From a halophilic archaeon (GTDB lineage Archaea; Halobacteriota; Halobacteria; Halobacteriales; Haladaptataceae): DNA of 64,000 nucleotides. Positions within the stretch are counted from its first letter, which is position 1; each line of letters opens with the position of its first letter. Shown one piece after another: positions 9,339 to 18,413 of the stretch. The position numbers and the translations under genes were made by a program. Below the pieces are notes generated by a model. That model was not told where the DNA came from and made no database searches. It saw nothing but the letters and a program-made list of their open reading frames with translations. The stretch covers positions 277,200-341,199 of the forward strand of contig QNGA01000006.1 in NCBI GenBank assembly GCA_003298465.1, given 5' to 3'.

Positions 9339-9600
9339 CGAGATCACCGCCGTGTAGTGTCCGGAAGGATTCGATGCATAGCACACCTCCCTCACGGATT
9401 CCTTGCGATAAATAGATTGGCCCCTCGTGGCGGCCGCCGCACGGTTCGGCGGTGCGAGCGGAGCGGTCGGGGCGGCTCACCACCGGCAGGGGTGCTGGAA
9501 TCCACGGGGATCCTTGACCCGATTTCCGCTTCCCGTGATTCGAACGCCCGTCCACGACCAGGCACAGATGGTGAGCTTTGCCGGTCACGGTAGCGGAACG

Positions 9601-9610
9601 CTCTAATATG
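9601..9610 (+). promoter_or_regulatory. TATA-like box of threonine ammonia-lyase gene
   Basis: The motif ctctaatatg lies about 26 bases before the ATG at 9631, in a 292-base intergenic stretch in which I see no other feature. Confidence 0.4.
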
Positions 9611-9630
9611 GTGACCTGTATCTACCCTGC

Positions 9631-10851
9631 ATGACCGGCGTCGACATCGAGGACGTACGCGCCGCGGCGGAGCAGTTCGACGACGAAATCGTCGAGCGGA
9701 CGCCCGTGGACCGGAGTCGCTCACTGGGAGAGATGGCCGACGCGGAGGTGTTTCTGAAGATGGAACACCTCCAGCGCACCGGTTCGTTCAAGACCAGGGG
9801 TGCGTCGAACAAGATGGCGAGCCTGCGAGCGGCCGACTCCGTCGTGGAGCGGGTCGTCGCGGCGAGCGCCGGCAACCACGCGCAGGGCGTCGCGCTGGCC
9901 GCGTCTGCCGCGGATCTCGACGCGACCATCGTGATGCCCCAGGACGCACCGCAGGCGAAGATAGACGCGACCCGGGAGTACGGGGCCGAGGTCGTGCTCC
10001 ACGGGCGAGACTTCCGGACCGCGATGGACCACGCGGAGTCGCTCGCCGAGGCAGACCGTACGGAGTTCGTCCACGCGTACGACGACCCGGACATCGTCGC
10101 GGGGCAAGCTACCGTCGGCCTCGAAATCCTCGACGACGTCTCCGATGTGGACACCGTCATCGTTCCCATCGGGGGTGGCGGCCTCATCGGCGGCGTGGGC
10201 GTCGCGCTGAAGGCGCTTCGACCGGACGTCCGTCTCGTCGGCGTCCAGGCCGAGTCGGCGGCGACGGTTCCCCGGAGCCTAGAGAAGGGCGAACCGTACA
10301 CGGAGGGCGAGGTGGACACCATCGCCGACGGTATCGCGACGGGGGGTATCGCGTCGCTGACCCTGGACCTCATCGACTCGCACGTCGACGAGGTGGTGAC
10401 CGTCTCGGACGGCACCATCGCGCGCGGTATCATCCTGCTGATGGAGCGTGCGAAGCAGGTCGTCGAGGGGGCGGGGGCCGCGGCCGTCGCACCGCTCGTC
10501 ACCGACGCCATCGACGTCTCCGGGGAAACGGTCGTGCCAGTGCTGAGCGGCGGTAACATCGACGTTTCGATGCTCCAGACCGTCCTCACCCACGAACTCA
10601 CCGAACGAAACCGGCTACTTCAGTTGCGAGTGCTCATCGACGACCAGCCGGGCGTGCTCGAGGAGATATCCGGCGTCGCCAGCGACCACAGCGCGAACAT
10701 CCGCACCGTCCACCACTACCGGGCGAACGCGGACCTCGACGTCGGCGAGGCGTACATCACGTTCGAGATGGAGACCAGCGGCACCGAACACGCCGAAACC
10801 ATCAAACGTACCATCCGTGACCGCGGCTACGAAATCACGCAGGTGAACTGA
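9631..10851 (+). CDS. ilvA: threonine ammonia-lyase (threonine dehydratase)
   Basis: 406 residues of the fold-type II PLP family. The PLP-binding Lys54 is in RTGSFKTRGASNKM, the substrate loop is ASAGNHAQGVALAA, and the glycine-rich phosphate loop is PIGGGGLIGGVG. The C-terminal 75 residues form an ACT regulatory domain (LQLRVLIDDQPGVLEEIS). The enzyme deaminates threonine (and serine) to 2-oxobutanoate through an enamine intermediate. The length fits the short, single-ACT form. It is followed after one base by the HEAT-repeat gene. Its presence inside the sugar locus may be incidental, or it may act on a related hydroxy amino acid. Confidence 0.9.
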   Translation: MTGVDIEDVRAAAEQFDDEIVERTPVDRSRSLGEMADAEVFLKMEHLQRTGSFKTRGASNKMASLRAADSVVERVVAASAGNHAQGVALAASAADLDATIVMPQDAPQAKIDATREYGAEVVLHGRDFRTAMDHAESLAEADRTEFVHAYDDPDIVAGQATVGLEILDDVSDVDTVIVPIGGGGLIGGVGVALKALRPDVRLVGVQAESAATVPRSLEKGEPYTEGEVDTIADGIATGGIASLTLDLIDSHVDEVVTVSDGTIARGIILLMERAKQVVEGAGAAAVAPLVTDAIDVSGETVVPVLSGGNIDVSMLQTVLTHELTERNRLLQLRVLIDDQPGVLEEISGVASDHSANIRTVHHYRANADLDVGEAYITFEMETSGTEHAETIKRTIRDRGYEITQVN

Positions 10852-10852
10852 T

Positions 10853-12091
10853 ATGAGAGACGACGACGCGTACGAGCGTGCCCGGGAACTGCGCGAGGCC
10901 GCGGACGCCGACCCCGCGACCGTCGACGTCGAGGCCGTGGTCGACTGCCTGGCGACCGAGGACGAACGCGCGCGCCACGAGGCTGCGAACGCGTTCACGG
11001 CCGTCACCGAGGCGCGCCCGGATTGCGTCTCGGACGCGGCCGACCGCCTGACGACGCTCCTCGAATCCGAGGAGACCGGCGTCCGCCAGGGCGCGGCGCG
11101 CACCGTCGCCCAACTGGCCGACCGACATCCCGACGCACTGGAGCGGACCGCGCCGGCGCTCCGGACTATCGTCGAGCGGGAGTTCGACTACGCCCGGAAC
11201 ACGGCGCTGCTCGCGCTGGCCGACCTCGGGAAGTCCAATCCGGAAGTCGCCGCACCGTTGGCGGAGTCGCTCCGCGAGTACGTCGAGGAGGACTACGGCC
11301 TGCCGACGCGGGAGCGAGCGACGCGAGCGCTGACGGTGGCCGCGGACGCTCGACCGGACGCAGTCGCCGACGCCGTGCCGGCCCTCGTCGACCACCTCGG
11401 AACGGACGACGCCGAGGACGGCGCGACGGCGCTTCCGGCCGAGTTGCCGTCCGCGGACGAGGCGGACGACCCCGCGCTGGCCGCCTCGTTCCGCGAGCAC
11501 GCCGCCCGAACCCTCGGGGTCGTCGCCGGCGACGACCCCGTGGCGGTCGCGCCGCACGCGGAGACGCTCGCGGCGCTCCTCGACGACGAGGCGGACGGCG
11601 TCCGTCGGGCCGCGCTGGACGCCCTCGCCGCGCTCGCGGAGCGGCGGCCGGAGGCGGTGCTCGGCCACCGAGACGCGGTGTGCGAGACGCTGACGACCGA
11701 CGGGAACGAGGGGAATCGAGCGACGGCAGCGTACGCGATGAGCGGCCTGGCCGAGGCCGCTCCCGGGAGCGTCGCCGAAACGCTCGATGCAGCGGTGCCG
11801 TCACTCGTCGAGTTGCTCGACGGCGAGTACCCGCGGACCCGCGGGACGGCGGCCGGCACCCTCTCGTACGTCGGCGAACGCGACCCGTCGACCGTGGCCG
11901 ACGCAGTGCCGTCGCTGGTCGAGTTGCTGGACGACGAGACGGCGTTCGTCAGAGCGAACGCCGCGTACGCGCTCGGAACGACGGGGGTCGAGGAGGCACA
12001 CGAGGCCCTCCGGGCGTGTGCAGAACGTGACTCCGACCCGGAGGTGCGCGCCGCCGCTCGGGATGCGCTCGAACTTGCTCCGGACGGGTAG
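10853..12091 (+). CDS. HEAT-repeat protein
   Basis: 412 residues made almost entirely of alpha-helical repeats of about 38-40 residues, with recurring patterns such as ADAVPSLVELLDDE, VRxxAAxALGxL and ARTVAQLADRHPDAL. No catalytic domain, signal peptide or membrane segment is visible. Such proteins are scaffolds or interaction partners, and in haloarchaea they are common and mostly uncharacterised. It starts one base after the ilvA stop and is very probably co-transcribed with it. It ends next to the convergent isomerase gene (12092). Confidence 0.85.
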   Translation: MRDDDAYERARELREAADADPATVDVEAVVDCLATEDERARHEAANAFTAVTEARPDCVSDAADRLTTLLESEETGVRQGAARTVAQLADRHPDALERTAPALRTIVEREFDYARNTALLALADLGKSNPEVAAPLAESLREYVEEDYGLPTRERATRALTVAADARPDAVADAVPALVDHLGTDDAEDGATALPAELPSADEADDPALAASFREHAARTLGVVAGDDPVAVAPHAETLAALLDDEADGVRRAALDALAALAERRPEAVLGHRDAVCETLTTDGNEGNRATAAYAMSGLAEAAPGSVAETLDAAVPSLVELLDGEYPRTRGTAAGTLSYVGERDPSTVADAVPSLVELLDDETAFVRANAAYALGTTGVEEAHEALRACAERDSDPEVRAAARDALELAPDG

Positions 12092-12976
12092 TCAGGCGTT
12101 CGTCGGTTCGGTCGCCAGGCGCTCCATCGCGGCGAGTTCGTATTCAGCGATGGACCGGTCCGTGAGCGCGTCGTGCGGCGGGAGGTGGCATTCGGCGACG
12201 ACGTAGCCGTCGTAGTCTCGCTCCGCGAGCGCCGCGAACAGCGGGCCGTGGTCGGCCGCGCCCTCCCCGAGGAGGCGGGGCTGGAACAGTTCGGTCCCCG
12301 CTGGCGTCTCCATCTCGAAGGTCCCGAGCGCCTCGTCGGCGACGCGGAGTTCGTCTTTCACGTGGACGTGCCGGAGCCAGTCGCCGAGTTCGGCCACCGA
12401 GTCGCGGCCGAAGTCGGCTCGCGAGATGTACATGTTCCCCGCGTCGTGGATGGCCCCGACGTTGTCCCGGTCGACCCGCTCGAAGAACTCGCAGGCCGTC
12501 GACGCCGACTCGATTATCGTCACCGAGTGTATCTCGACGAGCAGTTCCTTGTCGTACTCGGCGGCCAGGTCGGCTGCGCGCCGCATCCACTCGACCGCCC
12601 TGTCGTAGTCCGTGTCGGTCGCGCGATGCTCTGGCGGACCCCGCGGCCCGTGGCGAATCAGGTCGCAGTCCACGAGGTCCGCGAGTTCGCAGAACCGCTC
12701 CAGACGGTCGAGTTGCTCCGCACACTCCGTCTCGTCCATGTCGACGTACCCTCCCGTGTACGACGCCACGCAGGAGACGTCGAGACCGAGATCGTCGAGG
12801 TGCGCCCGCAGTTCGCGGGCCTGTTCGTCGTCCGTCTCTACGCCGAAGTGAGGGTCGCGCCCCATCAACTCCACGGCGTCGAAGCCCACCTCGGCGGTCA
12901 CCGAGCAGGCGTCGCGGAGGTCTCGCTCGCCGAACATCTTCGTCAGTACTGACGTCTGCATCGACCGCAACTGCAC
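12092..12976 (-). CDS. sugar phosphate isomerase/epimerase (xylose-isomerase-like TIM barrel)
   Basis: 294 residues. The metal-binding barrel signature is present: LLVEIHSVTIIES, VGAIHDAGNMY, LRHVHVKDELR and DGYVVAECHLPP supply the expected Glu, His/Asp, His and Glu ligands. A start at 12961 (MQTSVLTKMFGE) is equally possible. The family includes sugar epimerases, inosose dehydratase and hydroxypyruvate isomerase. In this locus an epimerase or inosose dehydratase partner for the Gfo/Idh/MocA dehydrogenases is the likely job. It is divergent from the heparinase gene. Confidence 0.8.
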   Translation of the reverse strand: MQLRSMQTSVLTKMFGERDLRDACSVTAEVGFDAVELMGRDPHFGVETDDEQARELRAHLDDLGLDVSCVASYTGGYVDMDETECAEQLDRLERFCELADLVDCDLIRHGPRGPPEHRATDTDYDRAVEWMRRAADLAAEYDKELLVEIHSVTIIESASTACEFFERVDRDNVGAIHDAGNMYISRADFGRDSVAELGDWLRHVHVKDELRVADEALGTFEMETPAGTELFQPRLLGEGAADHGPLFAALAERDYDGYVVAECHLPPHDALTDRSIAEYELAAMERLATEPTNA

Positions 12977-13012
12977 GCGGAACGACCTTGTATCTTACCC
13001 GACCGGCATCGG

Positions 13013-13020
13013 GATTTATG
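13013..13020 (+). promoter_or_regulatory. TATA-like box of heparinase-family gene
   Basis: The motif gatttatg starts 30 bases before GTG 13043, which supports that GTG, rather than the ATG at 13058, as a leaderless start. Confidence 0.45.
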
Positions 13021-13042
13021 GTACCGATGCACGTACCCTCGC

Positions 13043-16000
13043 GTGACGACCTTCAACATGTCCGAGTACGTTCCGAAGACGCGGCCGACGTATTACACGT
13101 CCGAGCGAGTGGCCGCAGCGCGACGAAACGTCGAGGAGTACGAGTGGGCGGCCAGAAAGCGCGACGAGGCCGTCGAAGCCGCAGCCGAGTTCCTGGAACG
13201 GGGCTTCGACGGCCTCTGGCGGATGGTGACCGGCCAGGCGATACCCCGCTCCGGTTACGCCGGCGACGGCACCCAGGACGACCGCTGGACCCCCGGCGAG
13301 GAGCCCTGGACGGTCACCGACGGCGAGACGGTCCTGCCGACGAACGACTTCGCTGCGTTCCGCGAGAGCGGCCGGGACGACCGCGGATGGTTCGACCCCG
13401 GGTTGGCCGACGACTCGCTGCTCGTCAACGAACGCTCCCCCGAGCGGGGCGAGGACTGGGGCGTCGACGACGGCTTCGGCTGGGAGGACGAGGCCGGCGA
13501 CGTGGCCGACCCAGGGTCGACGATGACCGTCGTCGCCCAGTACAACCACTACTACGTCTGGTACCGCGTCCGCGACGCCGTCGTCGCGCTCCGGGACGCG
13601 TACCTGTACACCGGCGAGCAGCGGTACGCCCGCGCCGGGACGGTGCTCCTCGACCGCATCGCCGACGCCTACCCCGACCTCGACATCTCGGCGCACGACG
13701 GCGACAAGTTCTGGAACTCCCACGGCGGCACCGGCGACGGGAAGGCCGTCGGCTCCATCTGGGAGACGAACCTCGTCCGGGCGTACGTTTCGGCGTACGA
13801 CGCGTTCTTCCCCGCGATGAACGGCGACGACGAACTCGTCGAGTTCCTCTCGGGGAAAGCCGAGGAGTACCCGGGCCTTCCGTCGAAGGACTCCGTCTCG
13901 GCGATTCGGAAAAACGTCGAAACCCGACTGGTTCGGCGGGTGCTCCCCGGCGTGAGGCAGGCCCAGATTCGCGGCAATCTCGGTATGCACCACTCCGCGC
14001 TGGCGATGGCGGCGGTGGTGGCAGACGACCCCGAAGGCTACACCGGCGAGGCCCTGTCCTTCCTCTTCGAGTCGGGCGAACTGCGCAACGCGGCGGGCGA
14101 ACCGTGGACGGCCAGCGAAACCGGGTTCGAGGAGGCCAGGGCCCAGGAGTGGCGCGTGACCGGCTGTAACCTCGCCGCCGCGCTGGTCGACCGTCTGGAC
14201 CGCGACGGCTACGCCGACGAGGCCGCTCCAAACTACAACTTCATCATCCAGCGCCAGCTGTTGCGCGTCGCGGACATCCTCTCCGTGTACGCCGACGTCG
14301 TCGACGCGGACCTCCCGGTGGACCCGGACCTCTACGCTCATCCCAAACTCCGGCGGGCGACGGGGGCGCACTTTCCGCTGCTCACGCTCGACCGGTACAT
14401 GCCCCCTATCGGCGACAGCGGCAAAGCCGGCGAACCGGATCGGGGTATCGACGTCGAGACGGCGCTCCGGGGGTTCCAGCGGTACGGTGACCCGGAGTTC
14501 GCGCGAGCGGCCTACCTGTTGAACGGCGACTCGGCCAATGGGCTGCACGGGGACGTCTTCTCGACGGACGCGGGGTCGCTTCCCGACCGCATCGCCGACG
14601 TCGTCGCCAGCGGCGGCCGCTTCAACTCGGAGAGTCGGATGCTCCCCGGGTACGGGTTCACCGTGCTCCGGGGCGGAACGTCCGGGGCGGCCGGAATCGG
14701 CGAGCGAGGTGGAGGGACCGGAGCCAGCGAGCGGGGCGGAACGGGTGGGACGGCCGGAACGAACGACGACCGGCGAGCGCTGTGGCTGTACTACGGACGC
14801 AACAGCTTCGAGACGGGGACGAGCCACGCCCACCAGGATTCGCTGAACCTCTCGCTGTACGCTCACGGTCTCTGCCTCGCGCCGGACCTCGGCTATCCCG
14901 AGTTCACGGGCAACTGGCCGAAGGGACGCTTCTGGACCAAAAACACCGTCAGCCACAACACCGTCGTCGTCGACGCGGAACGCCAGCGCCCGCAGTCCGT
15001 CGGCGTTCCCCGCCACTTCGCGGACGCCGACGGATTGTCGCTGACGGACGTCGAAGCCCCTCGCGTCTACCCGCAGACGGACGTCTACCGCCGAACGACG
15101 GCGATGGTGCGGATAGACGAGTCGGACGCCTACGTCGTCGATCTGTTCCGGGTGGCCGGCGGCGAGGACCACGTCTACAGTTTCCACGGCTCCGAGGGGG
15201 ACGTCGCGACGGACGGTCTCGACACGACCGCTCGGGACGGGACCTTCGCCGGGGTGGACGTCCCGCGGCCGGCCGACGAGGAGGTCACCGACTACGACCG
15301 CGCGGTCGGCAGCGGGTTCAACTACCTCACCGACGTCGCGACGGACGATGACCCATCCGGGGCGTTCGAGGTCGAGTGGGATGCGACCGACACTTGGGAC
15401 GTCCGGGACGACGACGCTGACGTTCGCCTCACCCTGACGATGCTCGGCGACTACGACGAGGTGACGCTGGCGGACGGTGAACCACCGCGGAACAAGGCGG
15501 GCAACCCCGAGTCGCTCCGCTATCTGCTCTGTCGCAACCACGGCCACGACCCCGACTCGGCGTTCACCGCCGTCCTCGAACCGCACTGCGGGGAGCGCCG
15601 TGTCCGTGACGTCTCGGCGGTGCCGGTGACCCGCCGGGACGACCGCGGCGCGTCTGGGGACGGGCCGCCGAACGGTGAGGGGAAAGACGACGCTCTCCCG
15701 GAGGTCAGGGCCGTTCGCGTGGAACTCGACACGGACCGCGTCGACTATCTCGCGTGGGCGTCGGACCCGGACGCCACCTACGAGGTCGGCGATGCGTTCG
15801 CCTTCAGCGGGTTTTTCGCTCGCTACTCGGAGGTCGACGGTGCGCCCGTGGCCGCCCAGCTCTGTGATGGCGACGAACTCGCCACCGCCGACGGCGCGAC
15901 GCTCGTCTCCCGCCCGTCTCGCCACCGGTTTACCGGCCGTCTCGTCGGGTTCACGCGCGACCTCTCGTCGTCGAACGAACTCGTCGTCGACCTCGACGAA

Positions 16001-16249
16001 GCGGTCGACCCCGAGGCGGCCGTCGGCGACTTCCTCTACGTCGACGTTGCTGGCGACGCCAACGGCGTGTATCCGGTAGAATCGGTCGAGCGGCAGGGGG
16101 AGAACCGCGTCGCCTTCGACGTCGGCGGTGCGACGACCGTCGAGGGATTCGTCGACCCGGAGGACCCGGATGCGGGGTACGAGCACGTGGTCGAGACGGG
16201 TGCCCGAGTCCGGTCGCCGGCGTTCGAAACGTGGTCGCCGGAGTCGTAG
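13043..16249 (+). CDS. heparinase II/III family polysaccharide lyase
   Basis: 1068 residues. The first half is an alpha/alpha toroid (YNHYYVWYRVRDAVVALRDAYLY, HGGTGDGKAVGSIWETNLVRAY). The Hepar_II_III beta-domain lies from about 575, with the signature TSHAHQDSLNLSLYAHG near 591-607, DLGYPEFTGNW, and NTVSHNTVVVD, whose His residues are expected at the active site. The family cleaves uronate-containing polysaccharides by beta-elimination. No signal peptide is seen, so it should act inside the cell on imported oligosaccharides. A Gly/Thr/Glu-rich low-complexity insert at about residues 548-576 precedes the catalytic domain. Start GTG 13043 is chosen because of the TATA box at 13013-13020. Confidence 0.85.
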   Translation: MTTFNMSEYVPKTRPTYYTSERVAAARRNVEEYEWAARKRDEAVEAAAEFLERGFDGLWRMVTGQAIPRSGYAGDGTQDDRWTPGEEPWTVTDGETVLPTNDFAAFRESGRDDRGWFDPGLADDSLLVNERSPERGEDWGVDDGFGWEDEAGDVADPGSTMTVVAQYNHYYVWYRVRDAVVALRDAYLYTGEQRYARAGTVLLDRIADAYPDLDISAHDGDKFWNSHGGTGDGKAVGSIWETNLVRAYVSAYDAFFPAMNGDDELVEFLSGKAEEYPGLPSKDSVSAIRKNVETRLVRRVLPGVRQAQIRGNLGMHHSALAMAAVVADDPEGYTGEALSFLFESGELRNAAGEPWTASETGFEEARAQEWRVTGCNLAAALVDRLDRDGYADEAAPNYNFIIQRQLLRVADILSVYADVVDADLPVDPDLYAHPKLRRATGAHFPLLTLDRYMPPIGDSGKAGEPDRGIDVETALRGFQRYGDPEFARAAYLLNGDSANGLHGDVFSTDAGSLPDRIADVVASGGRFNSESRMLPGYGFTVLRGGTSGAAGIGERGGGTGASERGGTGGTAGTNDDRRALWLYYGRNSFETGTSHAHQDSLNLSLYAHGLCLAPDLGYPEFTGNWPKGRFWTKNTVSHNTVVVDAERQRPQSVGVPRHFADADGLSLTDVEAPRVYPQTDVYRRTTAMVRIDESDAYVVDLFRVAGGEDHVYSFHGSEGDVATDGLDTTARDGTFAGVDVPRPADEEVTDYDRAVGSGFNYLTDVATDDDPSGAFEVEWDATDTWDVRDDDADVRLTLTMLGDYDEVTLADGEPPRNKAGNPESLRYLLCRNHGHDPDSAFTAVLEPHCGERRVRDVSAVPVTRRDDRGASGDGPPNGEGKDDALPEVRAVRVELDTDRVDYLAWASDPDATYEVGDAFAFSGFFARYSEVDGAPVAAQLCDGDELATADGATLVSRPSRHRFTGRLVGFTRDLSSSNELVVDLDEAVDPEAAVGDFLYVDVAGDANGVYPVESVERQGENRVAFDVGGATTVEGFVDPEDPDAGYEHVVETGARVRSPAFETWSPES

Positions 16250-16298
16250 ACGACCGCCGTTCGGGAAGAACTAAATCCCGCGTCTCCGAACTGCGCGT

Positions 16299-16517
16299 AT
16301 GAGCGAGTTCAGGGAGACGTTCTGGGCGGTCGCCTGCGAGTTCGACTTCGTCTGGGGGCTCATGTTCGCGCTGAACGTCGTATTTCTCGTGATGCTCGGC
16401 TTCGTGGCGCTCATCGTCGAACCCGGGACGGGGAGCTACTACGTGACCATCCTCTCGGCAGCGGTCGGACTGCCGTTGGCCGTCGCGACCGGCTACATGG
16501 TTCGGAAGTGCGGCTGA
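16299..16517 (+). CDS. small two-helix membrane protein, unknown
   Basis: 72 residues with two hydrophobic segments: about residues 19-41 (WGLMFALNVVFLVMLGFVAL) and 49-67 (YVTILSAAVGLPLAVATGYM). A TATA-like actaaatc at about 16270 lies 28 bases before the ATG, which makes it a plausible leaderless gene. I do not recognise the family. It ends 39 bases before the M55 peptidase start. Confidence 0.6.
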   Translation: MSEFRETFWAVACEFDFVWGLMFALNVVFLVMLGFVALIVEPGTGSYYVTILSAAVGLPLAVATGYMVRKCG

Positions 16518-16520
16518 CCC

Positions 16521-16530
16521 GAAAACATAA
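16521..16530 (+). promoter_or_regulatory. TATA-like box of M55 peptidase gene
   Basis: The motif gaaaacataa lies about 28 bases upstream of the ATG at 16556. It fixes the start there rather than at an upstream GTG/ATG overlapping the previous gene. Confidence 0.4.
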
Positions 16531-16555
16531 GGTCTCCGACGGGCCCTCGTACCGT

Positions 16556-17356
16556 ATGCGATTTTTCGTCGTGACCGACATCGAAGGCGTCGCCGGCATC
16601 GACTCCTTCGACCGCACTCGCACGCGAGACGAAGCGCAGAAGGCTCCGGCTATGGACCAGCTCGCCCGCGAGGTCGACGCCTGCGTCGCCGGCATCCGAG
16701 ACGTCTATCCCGACGCCGAGGTAACCGTCTGGGACGGCCACGGGTCCGGCGGACTGCGCGAGGACGACGTTCAGGACGCGACGTACGTCGCCGGAGATAG
16801 CCGCCCTTACTTCGACCTCTCGGAGTACGACGTCCAACTGTTCGTCGGCCAGCACGCGATGGCCGGAACGGTCGCCGCGCCACTCCGACACACCTACTCG
16901 TCGCGCTCGGTCGAGTACTACAGGCTGAACGGCACGTTCATCGGCGAGTTCGGCTGCCGAGCGCTCGTCGCCGGCTACCAGGACGTCCCGACCGTCTTCC
17001 TCTCGGGCGACGACAAGGCCTGCCACGAGGCGCAGATGTTCGTCCCGGAAATCGAGACGGTGGCGGTCAAGCGCGGCACCGGCGAGGAGTCGGCCGTCCA
17101 CCGGGACCCGGACGACGCCTGCGCGGCGGTCCGCGACGGCACCGTCCGGGCCGTCGAACGACTGGACGACGTTCCGCCGTACACCGGTCTCGAACCCCCG
17201 TATGAACTCGACGTTCGACACTACGACCCCGTCCCGCCGGGCGAGGGGTGGTGGGACGAGGACGCCGACCACGTCGAACGCGTCGACGACTGGACCGTCC
17301 GCATCACCGGCGAGAGCGTCGTCGCGCCGCACGACGAGTTCTACCTCGCGTTCTGA
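16556..17356 (+). CDS. M55 family metallopeptidase (D-aminopeptidase, DppA-like)
   Basis: 266 residues. Metal-binding motifs of DppA-type D-aminopeptidases are present: FFVVTDIEGVAGI at the N-terminus, VWDGHGSGG, LFVGQHAMAG and GEFGCRALVAGY. These give the Asp, Glu and His zinc ligands. The family releases D-amino acids from peptides. The C-terminus overlaps the convergent Gfo/Idh/MocA gene by 16 bases. Why it sits in a sugar locus is unclear; M55 members are common neighbours of catabolic genes, and the substrate is not predictable. Confidence 0.85.
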   Translation: MRFFVVTDIEGVAGIDSFDRTRTRDEAQKAPAMDQLAREVDACVAGIRDVYPDAEVTVWDGHGSGGLREDDVQDATYVAGDSRPYFDLSEYDVQLFVGQHAMAGTVAAPLRHTYSSRSVEYYRLNGTFIGEFGCRALVAGYQDVPTVFLSGDDKACHEAQMFVPEIETVAVKRGTGEESAVHRDPDDACAAVRDGTVRAVERLDDVPPYTGLEPPYELDVRHYDPVPPGEGWWDEDADHVERVDDWTVRITGESVVAPHDEFYLAF

Positions 17357-18333
17357 GACGGCGCGACGAGCGTTCCGGTCTCGCTGGAGCGATAAATCGC
17401 GTCGACGACCCGCTGGACGGCCAACCCCTCTTCGACGTCGCTGACGGCCGGCGGTGCGCCGTCCTCCACGGCGTCGACGAACGCCTCGTCCTCGGGCGCG
17501 AGCCAGTCGTGGTCGGCCGTCTCGACGCGGGTGGCGTCGTCGGCGTCGTCGTACACTCGTAGCGTCCCGTTGCCGACGTCGAGGAGAGCACCGCCGTCGC
17601 TACCGCGGACGGCCACCGACTGGCCCGGGTCGGCGTTCGCCGCCCACGACACGTCGAGGCTGACCGTCGCGCCGTCGCCGCACCGGACGAGCGCCGTCGC
17701 CGAGTCCTCCACCTCGATGTCCTCGCGTTTGGTCCAGGTACGTCCGTACACGCCTTCGATGGCGGGGAAGTCGAGGGCCGCCAGCGCCAGGTCGAGGACG
17801 TGGACGCCGACGTCGACGAGCGCGCCACCGCCGGCGAGGTCCGGGTCGATGAACCACCCGCTCTCGGGCACGCCGTCGCGGCGAACGTATCGGGCCTCTA
17901 CGTGGGTGACGTCGCCGAACTCACCCGACTCGATGCGACCCATCAGCTCCACCACCTCTGCGTAGAATCGCATGGTGAACCCCGTCATGCAGAACCCCTC
18001 GGAGTCGCGAGCGGCCGCGACAACGCGTTCGGCGCTCGCCAGGTCGTGGGCGACCGGTTTCTCCAGCAGGACGTCGAGGCCGGCGTCGAGCGCCGCGACG
18101 GCCGCCTCCTCGTGGAAGGCGTTCGGTAACGTGACGACGACGCCGTCGACGTCTCCGGCATAGAGGTCGGCGTAGTCCTCGTAGACGTCGGCGTCGAAGG
18201 TGTCGGCGAACCGCTCGCGCGCCTCCGGGGCGACGTCGACGCCCGCGACGATGTCTCCGCCCGCGCGTTCCATCCGCTTCGCGTGTTCGGTACCCATCAG
18301 TCCGCACCCGACGATACCAATTCGTGAACCCAT
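17341..18333 (-). CDS. Gfo/Idh/MocA family oxidoreductase (classical form)
   Basis: 330 residues with an intact nucleotide loop GIVGCGLMGTEHA, the catalytic EKP (VLLEKPVAHDLASAE) and the substrate-domain motif LVDVGVHVLDLAL carrying the conserved Asp/His. It is the most standard member of the six in this window and resembles inositol 2-dehydrogenase or glucose-fructose oxidoreductase-type enzymes. A T-rich TATA candidate lies near 18358-18366. It is convergent with the M55 gene and divergent from the DUF1450/sulfatase pair. Confidence 0.87.
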   Translation of the reverse strand: MGSRIGIVGCGLMGTEHAKRMERAGGDIVAGVDVAPEARERFADTFDADVYEDYADLYAGDVDGVVVTLPNAFHEEAAVAALDAGLDVLLEKPVAHDLASAERVVAAARDSEGFCMTGFTMRFYAEVVELMGRIESGEFGDVTHVEARYVRRDGVPESGWFIDPDLAGGGALVDVGVHVLDLALAALDFPAIEGVYGRTWTKREDIEVEDSATALVRCGDGATVSLDVSWAANADPGQSVAVRGSDGGALLDVGNGTLRVYDDADDATRVETADHDWLAPEDEAFVDAVEDGAPPAVSDVEEGLAVQRVVDAIYRSSETGTLVAPSQNAR

Positions 18334-18380
18334 ATCCCTGGCGAGAACCCGACGTTAGAAAAAGGTTCACCGGTCGGGAT

Positions 18381-18388
18381 AGTTATTA
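18381..18388 (+). promoter_or_regulatory. TATA-like box of the DUF1450/sulfatase pair
   Basis: The motif agttatta lies with its centre about 29 bases before the ATG at 18414. The transcript is therefore predicted to begin at or next to that ATG. Confidence 0.45.
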
Positions 18389-18413
18389 GAGCGCCGACGC
18401 CGTCCCTCCGGGC

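Noticed and set aside
8265..9593. 442-codon plus-strand frame opposite the CapA-like gene
   Set aside because: Antisense shadow; the minus-strand frame has the CapA motifs and a strong ribosome site.
13016..16186. 1056-codon open frame on the minus strand opposite the heparinase-family gene
   Set aside because: Val/Arg/Glu-rich shadow of a GC-rich gene, with no domain motifs; the plus-strand frame has clear catalytic signatures and a promoter.
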